Shown in pieces: positions 8,251 to 17,001 of a DNA stretch of 64,000 nucleotides. The stretch spans positions 443,560-507,559 of the forward strand of contig CAWCLV010000012.1 in NCBI GenBank assembly GCA_963796485.1. Reading direction: 5' to 3'. The translations under genes were made by a program, and so were the position numbers. The notes beneath the pieces were generated by a model. It was not told the origin of the DNA. It searched no databases and worked only from the letters and a program-made list of their open reading frames with translations. The stretch is from CAWCDJ01 sp963796485 (GTDB lineage: Bacteria; Acidobacteriota; Terriglobia; Bryobacterales; Bryobacteraceae). The stretch's first letter is position 1; every line of letters starts with the position of its first letter.

Positions 8251-9183
8251 CTCCATCCAGCTCAGGTTGTTCCGTGCTTCGGCGAAATCGGCCGCCACCG
8301 CGTAACACGATTTCCGCCACTGCGTGCCCTGGCCGCTCGCTTCGCTGAGACACAACCGTCGCCGCGCGCCAGAGGCGGCGTCGATGACCTGCAAACCGTC
8401 GTCGGGATGGTTCGTGTCACACAGAATGCGCTCTCCGCGGCGGTCCGGCGCGATGTGCCAGGCATTGTATTCGGTGATGGTAGTGATCTCGCGGGTGCTC
8501 CAGTTCAAGCGGCGCAGCGCAAACGGCCACACCGTGAATACCAGGTCTCCCGTCTCGCCCAGGAAGGTCTCGTGCACCACGAACTCGTCGTTGCCGTGGT
8601 GGTGGAGGCACTCGAGGCCCGATCCGTCCCGCCGTACGCGGTGCATGCGCGGCGCGGGATCGCCCGCGAACTCGATCCACTCCGGTTCGAGGCGATGAAA
8701 CTGCGGATGGATGACGGTCCGCGGAAACGGGATCGCATGCCAGCCCGAACCATCGAAGCGTCCCGCTGCCAGTCCCGTCTCGGCGCCGCGCTTGTAGGCA
8801 GCGGTCAGCCAGCTACCGTCAGGACTGATGGAGCACTCGCCGAGTTCCGCGCCGGCCAGTTCCGTAATGCACCGTTCCGCGAGGGTGGCACGGTCGATCG
8901 CCCACAGTCCGCCGCCGCGTGTCACCATGATCGTCCGCCGGTCGGGATCGGGCGCCGGGCTGAACGGGTGGATCGGGGCTCCGGACGTGAGCTGCCGGGT
9001 TTCGCCCGAGTCGAGCGAGATCTCGAAAAGTTGCGGCTGCCCTGTCCGGTAAGAAGTGAAGAAGAGGCTGCGCCCGCCCGGCAGAAACGAACTTTGCAGA
9101 AAATAGCTCGGATGATTGATGGCCGGGCCGTTCGTGACCTGCGTGATGCGCGCGCCCGTGGAGGGATCGAGCCAGGTTTTCAT
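8122..9183 (-). CDS. Beta-propeller protein, oligogalacturonate lyase-like
   Basis: Starting at the ATG at 9183 the protein is 353 residues: MKTWLDPSTGARITQVTNG. The text has repeated propeller blades with DxxS/DRRT turns (SPAPDPDRRTIMV, SISPDGSWLTAAY, VAFASDRTGVTQVYVV) and resembles the oligogalacturonate lyase/TolB-like WD40 family (pectate-lyase family 22). Family members split unsaturated oligogalacturonides or bind sugars. There is no signal peptide. The start codon overlaps the stop of the MetE-like gene (ATGA, 9180-9183), so it is the second gene of an operon. An upstream 163-codon extension of the frame is only shadow of that gene. Confidence 0.8.
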   Translation of the reverse strand: MKTWLDPSTGARITQVTNGPAINHPSYFLQSSFLPGGRSLFFTSYRTGQPQLFEISLDSGETRQLTSGAPIHPFSPAPDPDRRTIMVTRGGGLWAIDRATLAERCITELAGAELGECSISPDGSWLTAAYKRGAETGLAAGRFDGSGWHAIPFPRTVIHPQFHRLEPEWIEFAGDPAPRMHRVRRDGSGLECLHHHGNDEFVVHETFLGETGDLVFTVWPFALRRLNWSTREITTITEYNAWHIAPDRRGERILCDTNHPDDGLQVIDAASGARRRLCLSEASGQGTQWRKSCYAVAADFAEARNNLSWMENAGDTVYGPQWTHPHPSWSFEEDRVAFASDRTGVTQVYVVEV

Positions 9184-10196
9184 GCCGTGCGGCTTCCCAG
9201 GTAGAGGTCGCGCCCCTTGGCCAGAGCCGCGATCTTCCGGTCGGCGACGGACCGCTTCAGCATCCAGAAACCGCAATCCGGGTGAATCCATCCCACGCGT
9301 CCCGGCCCCAGCACCCGTTCCGCGCGATCCAGCCGCCGCGCAACTTCCTCGGGCGCCTCGACGTGGTTGTCTTTGATATCGATCACGCCGATCCCGAGTT
9401 GAATGCCCGTGCGGACTTCCTTCAGGCAATGCAATTCGCCCTCGGGGCGGCGCGCCATTTCGAGAACGACGTGATCGGCGTGCAGGCTGTTCAGGAATGC
9501 GATCAGCGCGCCCCACGCGCCTTGCTGGATCGTCTGTCCCCCGTAATTCCCGAAGCACAGGTGGACGGCTTTCCGCCCCCGCACCCGGTCGAGCACGGCA
9601 TTGATCGCTGACGCCGCCAGCGGCCCGTCCTGCGGGTTGCCCGGAAGGTTGGCTTCGTCCACTTGCACACACGCGCAGTCGAGGTCCGCCGCCTGCGCCG
9701 CAAGGACGCCGGCGATCGCCATGGTCAATTCGGCGAAATCGCCGTAATGCCGGTCCAGCAGGCTGCGCGAGAGCATGTAAGGGCTGGTGATCGTGAACTT
9801 GAACGGCCCGCCGCTCACCGAAGCAGCCAGCGCGCAGTCTGCCGGAAGGTTGAGCGTTCCCTCTCCGACCGGCCCTTCCACGACTGCCGCCGGCTTCCGC
9901 CGGAACTCCATGTGCGGCATGGCCGCGAATGCCTCCCAGTCGCGCCGTCCCACCTCGCCGCGCACACCCGAGAGCGGCCGGACGAAGTATTCGATCATGC
10001 CGTTCGTATCCGGGTGATCCGGGTCGAAGCGATAAAGCTCGCCTTCGGTCGGAAGGTCGATGCCGGCCTGTCTTTGCGTGTCGAGGACCACGCGAGTCGC
10101 ATCGAGCCGCGCCTGCTCGCCCGGGGCGCGCGCAAGCCAGTCCGGAACCGGATAGGATCCAACCGTGGTAGTCAGAATGGGGAGGCCCTGTGCCAT
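9180..10196 (-). CDS. MetE C-terminal-domain-like methyltransferase
   Basis: Starting from the ATG at 10196 (MAQGLPILTTTVGSYPVPDW) the protein has 338 residues, the size of the stand-alone catalytic half of cobalamin-independent methionine synthase. It shows GSYP near the N-terminus, CVQVDEANLPG, the zinc-site residues of AVHLCFGNYGG, and HPDCGFW with the last zinc Cys. The N-terminal half of full MetE is absent. Single-domain relatives transfer methyl groups between small molecules, often with an unknown donor. The coupling to a propeller lyase-like gene suggests a catabolic (demethylation) role, for example on methyl-esterified sugar acids; that is inference. Confidence 0.85.
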   Translation of the reverse strand: MAQGLPILTTTVGSYPVPDWLARAPGEQARLDATRVVLDTQRQAGIDLPTEGELYRFDPDHPDTNGMIEYFVRPLSGVRGEVGRRDWEAFAAMPHMEFRRKPAAVVEGPVGEGTLNLPADCALAASVSGGPFKFTITSPYMLSRSLLDRHYGDFAELTMAIAGVLAAQAADLDCACVQVDEANLPGNPQDGPLAASAINAVLDRVRGRKAVHLCFGNYGGQTIQQGAWGALIAFLNSLHADHVVLEMARRPEGELHCLKEVRTGIQLGIGVIDIKDNHVEAPEEVARRLDRAERVLGPGRVGWIHPDCGFWMLKRSVADRKIAALAKGRDLYLGSRTA

Positions 10197-10252
10197 GATC
10201 CCGACTGTATCATCAGCCGGAAGCGGTCTGAGATTTCGATTGGCAGAGCCCG

Positions 10253-10300
10253 GCGTTCCCAGGGGGATTCGCACGGACCCGCTACCAGATGTGGGTCTCC
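10253..10300 (-). other. tRNA 3'-half-like remnant (T-arm and acceptor)
   Basis: Read on the minus strand this segment contains CCCACATCTGG, then a T-arm-like stretch with GTGCGAATCCCCC and GGGAACGC, closely matching the segment at 13941-13990. No full cloverleaf can be built upstream. It marks the left side of the accessory region and looks like an old integration scar. Confidence 0.5.
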
Positions 10301-10740
10301 AAATCCACAGCGTCGCACCGAGGTGGCTCGGGGCGGCTGGGGTACGCAGATCGTGGACCACTAAGAGAAGCTCGACGCTGACCAGCGAGTCGATTCGAGC
10401 TTCCACACCGACGGCGCGGCACTCGGCATCTTCCGCGTCTGCTGCCTAAGGGGCCATGCTCCACCGTAGCCGGCCGCAGCGCATGTTATCCACCAATGCG
10501 ATCTTCCGGGCTGCAGAATTTCCGGCGAGCACGCCTCCGAGCTTCCGGATGGCGCTCATCACAGCCGTTTGAAGATGCGCATCGGGCACGCCCGTTACAG
10601 GTTGCGCAGCATCTGCGCGGCTCGCTCCCTCTGATTCGGGAACAAGTCGGGGGGCACGGATACGCCCGCCACGCAGGCTCGAAACCTGGCGCAGTCAGCC
10701 GGCGCGCCAAGGCAACGGCCACTCCTTCATCGAGCAGGAA
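10301..10740. other. Region without a supported gene
   Basis: No frame in this stretch gives convincing protein text. On the minus strand a short piece near 10600-10690 (VSVPPDLFPNQRERAAQML, stop at about 10596) looks like the C-terminus of some lost gene, but it cannot be assigned. The region lies between the tRNA-like remnant and a damaged conserved gene and is probably recombined debris. Confidence 0.5.
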
Positions 10741-11695
10741 TTGAACCGGAACAAGATCGGCTTCCGCAAGAATGACAATGCGTTTCTCGCCATCGACGAT
10801 GTCGGGGCCCTGCAAGGAGCCGCCGACCGACTCACCGGCGAGGTGATCCGCGAGCGCCTGGACTACTGGACGCTGCTGCTGGGACCGAAGTTCTCCAAGC
10901 GGGAGCGGAGCGCGATGAACCTGCACCGGTTCTACGCCGTCAACCAGATCGAGTACTGCCGCAATTTCATCTTCAAGCGCCACTTCCCCATTCACCGCAT
11001 CTTCGAACGCTCCTGCGAGATTGGGTTGTGGCGGTTGACCGCGCACAAGATCAGCGAGATCTTCGGCGTCCACGTCACCAAGAAGTTGAAGGGAAAACTC
11101 AACACCACGCTGGAGCGGATCGAGCACGGGCATCATATCTTCCGGGCCTACTTCAAGCATGCCTTCGTGAAGCAGTATGAGAAGTTCTCCACCTTCTTGC
11201 GCAACGAGATCTGCTCCAATAATCTCTCCGATTTCAGGCTGAAGAAGGGCTTGGAGCACCTGGCCTTTGTGCGCGAGAAGTTCCTGGCGATCACCGACCG
11301 CTTCGCCACTTTCCAGGCGCAATCGTTGAACGTTCACGTCGAGTTCCCACTCTTGCAGCGCCTGGCACTGCCGATCACGGTGGGCACCGACAGCCTTCCA
11401 ACTCTCCGTTGCGCGCTATGGCTTGAACCAACTCCGCTACGATCTGCGCAAGATGAAGGCGCATGGGCTGGTCGAACGGGACGGCAAACGATACGCCTAC
11501 CGGCTGACTGACAAGGGGACCAAGGTCGCCCTCACCTTTGTGCTGTTCCACCAGCGGCTATGCGGGCCTCTCGCAAACAGCCTCTTTCACCACGAGCCCG
11601 AAAGCGGCGCCCGGCCCTACAGTAGACTGGAAGCCGCGTACCACAAAGCCGGCGCATCCATCCGCAACATCATCCAACTACTTGAGGCGGCTTGA
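10741..11695 (+). pseudogene. Damaged conserved protein of unknown function with winged-helix-like C-terminus
   Basis: Two frames together cover one protein. The first (to about 11350) reads RERLDYWTLLLGPKFSKRERS, AVNQIEYCRNFIFKRHFPIH and FRAYFKHAFVKQYEKFSTFLR, a family I recall as widespread with no assigned function. After PITVGT at about 11390 the text jumps to GLNQLRYDLRKMKAHGLVERDG, YRLTDKGTKVALTF and LCGPLANSLFHH in another frame, ending at 11695. An internal segment of several dozen residues appears deleted with a frameshift. The last part looks like a winged helix. No ATG is apparent; TTG at 10741 is the first frame start. Function, and whether it is mobile, are unknown. Confidence 0.65.
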
Positions 11696-12117
11696 GGATT
11701 GCTGAAGTACTTCTGTTTACGACTAAAGGCGTAAGCATCTAATATGGCTTCGCACATCGTTCGCTCGATGCTTCAGGCAGCCGCCGGCAGTAGCAAGTGC
11801 CCGTGTTCATCCCACCGCGCCGACAACGGCTTGTCCTCCCAAAAAGAAGACCAAAGTCAGGAAGGTGGCGGCCTAACGGCCGCCTTGGTGCGCCGCCGGT
11901 GGCGATCGGTGTGCGGCGCTTGAACTCTGCCCATTTATTCACTACCTCCTGATCCTGGCGGTGTCGCGCCGTCGACCACCGTCTCCCCCATGCTGCGGCG
12001 TAAGCGCAATTGCGAGGTGTCTCTTCGGAATAGGCCGTTCGGAGTTGGTCGCCGGGTTGATAGCCAGGAGAGCCGCCCGGACTCCATGAACATTTGAAGA
12101 AGTGACCACTTCGCGAC
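11696..12117. other. Intergenic stretch without a supported gene
   Basis: Only short, unconvincing frames are present. The segment around 11860-11910 is a GC-rich imperfect palindrome (GGCGGCCTAACGGCCGCC). It separates the damaged conserved gene from the 3' end of the Fic gene. Confidence 0.5.
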
Positions 12118-13650
12118 TCATCCCGCGAAAGCGTCGTTCACGATGCCCTCGATGAGCTTCACTTCCTCATCGCTGAGCACCTTGAACTCGCCCTCCCGTC
12201 GCTTCTTCGGGAGCCGGCCGTTGTTCTGCCGGATGAACATGATCAGGTTTTCGGCGACGCGGTCCGGCATCTCGACCCCTTCCATGATCCGGCTCATCGC
12301 CTCGTCATGACGGGCAAGGTAGTCGATCTCGCGAGGCAGATCTTGCTCGACCGTGCGCCTGACGCAGGCGTATAGGAATTCCGCCGCAGCCGTGGCGTCG
12401 TAGTAGCGGTACAGATCGGCGGTGTCGTTGAGGACCTCGACGTTGCGAGCAATGGTTGGCCGCCAGTCGACGTACGGCATGAGCGCCCCCGAGTGTGATT
12501 GCAGGACGGCTTGGTACTCGTCAATGCGGTCGAGCATGACCGAGGAAACCGGAAACACCATGCCGGGCGGAGTGAATTTCCGCTCCGCCAGAACGTGGTG
12601 AATCAGGCAGCGATGCATCCGGCCATTGCCGTCTTGGAACGGGTGGACGTAAACGAATCCGAAAGCGGTCGCGGCGGCCTTGAGCACCGCGTCGAGACCG
12701 TCTTCGCGCATTCTCTCGTTTGCGGCCAAGAGTCCGTTCATCAGATCCTGGAGGTCCCCGGGGCGCGCTCCGATGAATTCCGGGAGCGGGTCGCCGTGGT
12801 GGTCCCGTCCGCCGATGAAGACGCCGTCCGGGCGCAGGCCGGGATGAACAAAGCGGGTGTCCTCGATCAGGATCTGCTGTAATCGGAGGATCTCGGGGAG
12901 CGTCAATGGGTGTTTGCCGGCGTCGAGCACGGCGCGGGCCCACCGCTCCAGCCGATTGCGCGGCGGACGCTCGCCCTCGATCTCGAAGCTCGCGCGACTG
13001 TCGGCCAGCATCATGAAACTCGCCGCTCGCGCGATCAGTTGGGCACCAGTCCTGCCAATGTTTTCGCGCGCCCTGGCGGCGAGATCCAGGTTGATGAACT
13101 CCGTCAAGGACGGCGTCCGTCGGATTACCGGGCAGAAGTGGGCAGTGCCCAGCAAGTTGTCTCGGACGCGATGCCGCCGGGACAGACGAGGCGCGCCGGT
13201 AAAATACCGATCAGGGTCCAGGACGTCGACGGCGGCTGCGGCAGGAGCGGCGTCGACCGCCAGCGTGCGTCCTGTCAAATGCTCATACAGATACCAGGCC
13301 CGGCGCGATGCACCACCAGAGGGCGCCGCACGAACCATCTGGGCGAAGGCTGCCGCGGGGGCCGCCTCGCACAAACGCTTGAAGATTAGGAGATCGATGT
13401 CCTCGTGCCGCAGCGCGAACCCGAGATGGTCAGCGAGGCTGTCGCCGGGCCAGTAGCGCCTATCGAAAACAGTCCAGGCCCCCGATTCCCGTTGGCTGCC
13501 CCGGACATGCTGTTCGGCGATGCAACTCGGGCGTCGGACGGGCGCTTCGATCCAGAAGGCGCGCACGAGGGCCGCCCAACCGGCAAGCCTGGCGCCCGCC
13601 GGAACGGTTTTTTCCTGAAAGACATCCAGTGGTCCCGTCTCAATTTGCAC
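12118..13650 (-). CDS. Fic-domain protein (predicted AMPylase), self-inhibited class
   Basis: The 510-residue frame has the catalytic Fic motif HPFQDGNGRMHR near residue 355, with the catalytic His and phosphate-binding GNGR. About 140 residues earlier SFEIEG matches the inhibitory (S/T)xxxE(G/N) helix, placing it in the class with an internal inhibitory helix N-terminal to the Fic core. A helical C-terminal extension contains a winged-helix-like end (KKRREGEFKVLSDEEV). Fic proteins usually transfer AMP from ATP to Ser/Thr/Tyr of target proteins. The start used is GTG at 13650, with no Shine-Dalgarno sequence, so it is uncertain. No separate antitoxin gene is adjacent. Confidence 0.88.
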   Translation of the reverse strand: MQIETGPLDVFQEKTVPAGARLAGWAALVRAFWIEAPVRRPSCIAEQHVRGSQRESGAWTVFDRRYWPGDSLADHLGFALRHEDIDLLIFKRLCEAAPAAAFAQMVRAAPSGGASRRAWYLYEHLTGRTLAVDAAPAAAAVDVLDPDRYFTGAPRLSRRHRVRDNLLGTAHFCPVIRRTPSLTEFINLDLAARARENIGRTGAQLIARAASFMMLADSRASFEIEGERPPRNRLERWARAVLDAGKHPLTLPEILRLQQILIEDTRFVHPGLRPDGVFIGGRDHHGDPLPEFIGARPGDLQDLMNGLLAANERMREDGLDAVLKAAATAFGFVYVHPFQDGNGRMHRCLIHHVLAERKFTPPGMVFPVSSVMLDRIDEYQAVLQSHSGALMPYVDWRPTIARNVEVLNDTADLYRYYDATAAAEFLYACVRRTVEQDLPREIDYLARHDEAMSRIMEGVEMPDRVAENLIMFIRQNNGRLPKKRREGEFKVLSDEEVKLIEGIVNDAFAG

Positions 13651-13652
13651 GC

Positions 13653-13787
13653 GTCGAAAATCCTTCTTATCAGTCGAAAACCGCCACAGAACGGCGGCTC
13701 TCGTCGAAACCCATCATAACGCGTGCCGGGTCGAAAAGCATTCTATCTGGTCGAAAAGTATCCTGCGGCGCAATTAAGCGTCGAAAA
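13653..13787 (-). promoter_or_regulatory. Six phased TTTTCGAC boxes upstream of the Fic gene
   Basis: On the plus strand GTCGAAA(A) occurs at 13653, 13673, 13703, 13730, 13750 and 13780, all in the same orientation; read with the Fic gene they are TTTTCGAC. The steps are 20, 30, 27, 20 and 30 bp, close to whole helical turns, so the boxes lie on nearly one face of the DNA. The sequence between boxes is unrelated. A multimeric regulator or A-tract bending array in the Fic promoter would explain this. Confidence 0.6.
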
Positions 13788-13940
13788 TCAGACTCGCGCG
13801 ATTCCAGCGCATTCTGCGGCCCTTTTCCGTCCACCACCACGGCACAGGACCACCACAAGACCACCACCACAGCCCTTTTTCGCCCATTTTTGCCGGCTCG
13901 CCGGGACGGCGAAGGCCAGAAACAAAAGAGTTAGCACGGC

Positions 13941-13990
13941 CAAGGCTTCCCACATCCGCTAAGGTGTCCGTTCGAATCCCCCCGGGACGC
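13941..13990 (+). other. tRNA 3'-half-like remnant
   Basis: The segment reads CTTCCCACATCC, a variable-region-like TAAGGTGTCC, then GTTCGAATCCCCCCGGGACGC, a T-arm and acceptor end. It parallels the inverted remnant at 10253-10300 and the 3' end of tRNA-Glu at 18541-18618. The 5' half does not fold, so it is not a functional tRNA but a likely duplicated attachment site. The 150 bp before it hold only ACCACC-rich low-complexity sequence. Confidence 0.5.
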
Positions 13991-14083
13991 AATATTGCCT
14001 CCGCAGTTTTCATCCGCCGGCTGTACGCCAACAATGGCAGCGAGTGCAGCTGTTATGTTCTTAGAAAGGTTTGGGATTGGGGT

Positions 14084-14137
14084 TTGCCCCCGCAATTGGC
14101 GTAGAGCCGGGCTTGCCCCCGCAATTGGCGTAGAGCC
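14084..14137. repeat. Two-copy 25-bp direct repeat at the element boundary
   Basis: The 25-bp unit starting TTGCCCCCGCAATTGG is present at 14084-14108 and 14113-14137 (period 29). It abuts the left 69-bp repeat of the mobile element and may be a recombinase arm site or a relic of repeated insertion. Confidence 0.8.
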
Positions 14138-14204
14138 CCCCTACGCCCATTGTTTTTCAAGCAGTTCCAGGCAATTCCCGTGGAAGAAACAAGTTTGGCG
14201 TCCC
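14136..14204. repeat. Left 69-bp direct repeat (attL-like)
   Basis: This is identical by eye to 18481-18549. In the recombinase reading frame it encodes PLRPLFFKQFQAIPVEETS, i.e. the recombinase C-terminus. Beyond the repeat the frame stays open to a stop at 14312-14314, adding about 36 residues with a helix-like ESWNQLIEWLKRLESLQ. Confidence 0.88.
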
Positions 14205-14399
14205 TAATCACTGAGAGTTGGAACCAGCTGATAGAGTGGCTGAAACGGCTCGAATCCCTCCAGGACCACTTAACGACCACAGCAGAATGCGGCCCAAACG
14301 CCCGAATTGTTTAGGATTCTATATCCCAGTGTTGTATGGAACCGAAGCCCAATGGCTCAGTAAGCAACCAAACGGCGTTCAAGTGGTATCCTTGAAGCC

Positions 14400-15677
14400 G
14401 TGAAATATTTCAGATCAAATGGTCCGTTTATCTGCATTGCTCTCCTTTATGTGTCGGCAATCGGAGGGCAAGCCCAGGACATGTCTGGAAAATGGCAGAT
14501 CACTGCGCGATCCGGTGTTTCCCCAATTCAGGTGTCAGGAACGGGGCAAATAACGCAGACCGGGACTGCCATATACGCGCAGTTTGATCTGACCGGATCA
14601 CCATGCGCGACGTGGGGAGGCGGCAACGGAACGCTAAATGGCTCGGCTCTCAATCTGACGCTGATGGAGACATTCCAGCCAGTGCAGTTCGATGGCACTG
14701 TGAGCGCAGATGGAAATTCGGCTTCCGGCACCTATTCCGCACCGTATACTGGATGCACGAACGGCGACCGAGGCACGTGGTCGGGAACTCGCACTGCGGG
14801 GATGATCACAGCCGTTACCAACGCGGCGAGCGGTTCCCCCACAGATATTGCTCCCGGTTCCATCATTTCCATCTACGGTATTGGGCTCGCTGCTTCAACT
14901 GGAGCAGCGGAGCGGGTTCCGCTTCCGGTCCTTTATGAAAATCACGGATTTGGGTTGGCAGATAGCAAGGGTCAGACGACAGTCCTTCCGCTGTTCTACT
15001 GGAGCGCTTCCCAAGTGAATGCACAGATTCCGAGTGGTGTCCCTATCGGTTTTGCTGGGATCGCAGAACTCACTTGCCCTTCGACCCAAGGAGGTAATTG
15101 TTCTGGCACCACATCAGGACAAAACTTCAAGGTCCAGCCTCAAGCCGCTGGAGTTTTTCAGAATCCCGTAGCTGATTGCTTGGCGAGCACGCAAACTGTT
15201 GACCCGGTTGCCTGCGCGAAATCCGCTTTCATCGTACGCGGGATGGTGACTGACGTCAGTGGCAATCTCATTAGCGCAGCCAATCCAGCGCATTCGGGAC
15301 AGGTGCTGACAGTATGGCTAACGGGTTTGGGAACGGCAGCCAAGAATCCGGTAACGGGATATACGGAAAGCGTGCTTCGCCCTGAAGTGTGGTTGCTCAA
15401 CAGCCCGATCAAAAATGGCCCTTCGGTTATTGCAAACATACTTCCTTCACAACAAGCTACGCTGCTTTTCGCTGGTCCTTCTAGTAGTTACGGTCTTGAC
15501 CAGATAAACTTTACCTTTGACTTACGTAATCTGCGCAACGGAAAATCCTGCGGAATGGCACTGGCTGATGATTTGGCGTTGGCAGTGCGTCTAGCTGCCA
15601 GCGCTGCGGGAACCGGTTACTCGAACATGGTTCGATTGCCTATAGTAGTGCAGAGTGGGGAGTTTCCGTGTTTGTGA
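14400..15677 (+). CDS. Secreted protein with Solibacter-type C-terminal domain (TIGR03437-like)
   Basis: The 425-residue protein starts at a GTG (14400) with a signal peptide ending near GGQAQ. Residues about 28-125 form a beta-rich domain (MSGKWQITARSG ... GTYSAPYTGCTNGDRGTWSG) like those found before the Solibacter domain. From ITAVTNAAS (about residue 138) it follows the TIGR03437 pattern: DIAPGSIISIYGIGLA, PLFYWSASQVNAQIPSGVP, GQVLTVWLTGLG and a final Ig-like strand region. The function of this family is unknown, and it is massively expanded in Solibacter. Here it is cargo of the mobile element. Confidence 0.85.
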   Translation: MKYFRSNGPFICIALLYVSAIGGQAQDMSGKWQITARSGVSPIQVSGTGQITQTGTAIYAQFDLTGSPCATWGGGNGTLNGSALNLTLMETFQPVQFDGTVSADGNSASGTYSAPYTGCTNGDRGTWSGTRTAGMITAVTNAASGSPTDIAPGSIISIYGIGLAASTGAAERVPLPVLYENHGFGLADSKGQTTVLPLFYWSASQVNAQIPSGVPIGFAGIAELTCPSTQGGNCSGTTSGQNFKVQPQAAGVFQNPVADCLASTQTVDPVACAKSAFIVRGMVTDVSGNLISAANPAHSGQVLTVWLTGLGTAAKNPVTGYTESVLRPEVWLLNSPIKNGPSVIANILPSQQATLLFAGPSSSYGLDQINFTFDLRNLRNGKSCGMALADDLALAVRLAASAAGTGYSNMVRLPIVVQSGEFPCL

Positions 15678-15688
15678 TTCATTCCCAG

Positions 15689-16291
15689 CTACGCCGCTGA
15701 TCCGGTGTCCTTTAGGAGCCGCTGAATCGTCATGACGCTGACGCCAGTCTCCGCAGCAATGGCGCGAAGGCTCAAACCCTTATCCCGCAGCGCCAGCACG
15801 CGACCAGGGCGCACGGCAGCCTTTGGGCGACCCAGAACCTTACCCTGTGCTTTCGCCCGGCTCAGACCGGCTTGGACGCGCTCAGAGAGCCTAACGCGCT
15901 CCTGTTTTGCAATGCAGGCCAGAATGGACAGTACAGCATCACGAAACAGGCCAACTGACCGGAGATATTCTTCTCGGTAGCTGAACCACTCGACGCCGTA
16001 GGACGTTAGCCGCTGGAGGTGCTGAAGCGTCTCCAAAACGCCCTCGCGGCTGAACCGGTCTAACGACCAAAAGAGAATCATATCGAATTGCTTCCGCGAG
16101 GCATCCTCGAACATGCGCTGGAATGCTGGCCGCTTATCTGTCTTGCCGCTGACCTTGTCGGTGTACTCCTGTGCCAGCGTCCAACCATCACTGGCTTTCC
16201 GTTCGACAAACTGCCGAAGCTCTCGGAGTTGATTCTCATAGTCCTGTCCTCGGTCTTTCGTGCTGACTCGGGCGTACAATGCAATATTCAC
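15689..16291 (-). CDS. Small serine recombinase (resolvase/invertase family)
   Basis: The about 200-residue protein begins at GTG 16291 (VNIALYARVSTKDRGQ), the usual family N-terminus; an ATG 17 codons upstream at 16342 is possible but neither has a clear ribosome site. The catalytic Ser is in ARVSTKD, with FWSLDRFSREG and ERVRLSERVQAGLSRAK as conserved Arg-containing segments. A helix-turn-helix follows (GLSLRAIAAETGVSVMTIQRLL). It could resolve cointegrates or invert DNA within the element. It converges on the TIGR03437 gene, 11 bp away. Confidence 0.92.
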   Translation of the reverse strand: MNIALYARVSTKDRGQDYENQLRELRQFVERKASDGWTLAQEYTDKVSGKTDKRPAFQRMFEDASRKQFDMILFWSLDRFSREGVLETLQHLQRLTSYGVEWFSYREEYLRSVGLFRDAVLSILACIAKQERVRLSERVQAGLSRAKAQGKVLGRPKAAVRPGRVLALRDKGLSLRAIAAETGVSVMTIQRLLKDTGSAA

Positions 16292-16782
16292 AACTTGACT
16301 GTAACATAATCGGATGATTTTGGTACAACTATTTGGCTTCAAAATGTCCCTGTGTTTCCAGAGCGAAGATCAGCCATGCAGGGCAGGGTTTTTGATACAA
16401 GGTGATGGTAGGGCGCATAGGCAATCGGAGTCATGGCGCTGGTTGCGTGGACGTTTTTTGCGCAACTAAACCTTGATTGCACACTGTGCAAACGCAATTA
16501 TGCTAGGAGTACCCTCTGTAGATTCAGGCGTTATACACGACAATAACCGTTTCCGAAAGAGGCGGATCGTAGTCATTCCTTGTAAACGGTTGTTTCTTCT
16601 GGTGTTATCGGCATTCGCGGCGTGAAGATTTCGCAGTTTTCGGAGTCCGAGGGCTCTCAACTCTACGCCATTTGCAACCGCTTCAGCGTGCGTTCAGTCC
16701 GAGCGTGGGTTTTAGAGGCTCCAGATAGCGGAAAATCGGACCTGCTTACCGTATACGGCGGGCATGTGCGATCATCGCCTTG
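16292..16782. other. Intergenic region inside the mobile element
   Basis: About 490 bp without a convincing gene lie between the divergent resolvase and the small ORF before the recombinase. It is AT-richer than the chromosome and presumably holds the divergent promoters; I see no repeats or clear -35/-10 pairs worth naming. Confidence 0.5.
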
Positions 16783-17001
16783 ATGGACCCCCTCAGCCTC
16801 ACGGATTGTAGGAAATTGATCGGGCAATCGGAAGCTAATCCAGTTGCCGATGAAGAGCTACTTCGAGTGCGTGACATGCTTTATGCATTGGGCGATGTCA
16901 TCGTGGATGCTTTTGCCGATTTGAACAATATTGACCAGAGGACGTTTAGCCCACGGAACGATCTAGACGATTGGTTTGAAGGAACGCAGGAGGCCCAATG
17001 A
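16783..17001 (+). CDS. Small acidic protein coupled to the serine recombinase
   Basis: The 72-residue protein (MDPLSLTDCRKLIGQSEANP ... DLDDWFEGTQEAQ) is acidic and helical, with no recognised domain. Its stop overlaps the recombinase start (ATGA at 16998-17001), and an AGGAGG ribosome site for the recombinase lies inside its 3' end, so the two are co-translated. A role as recombinase accessory or directionality factor is possible but unproven. Confidence 0.65.
   Translation: MDPLSLTDCRKLIGQSEANPVADEELLRVRDMLYALGDVIVDAFADLNNIDQRTFSPRNDLDDWFEGTQEAQ

Noticed and set aside
13815..13880. ACCACC-rich stretch as a structured repeat or small gene
   Set aside because: Short low-complexity triplet sequence with no fixed unit; translates to Thr/His runs only.
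14205..14314. Separate small gene after the left 69-bp repeat
   Set aside because: Its frame is the continuation of the recombinase 3' end across the repeat, without its own start or ribosome site; treated as the displaced native tail.
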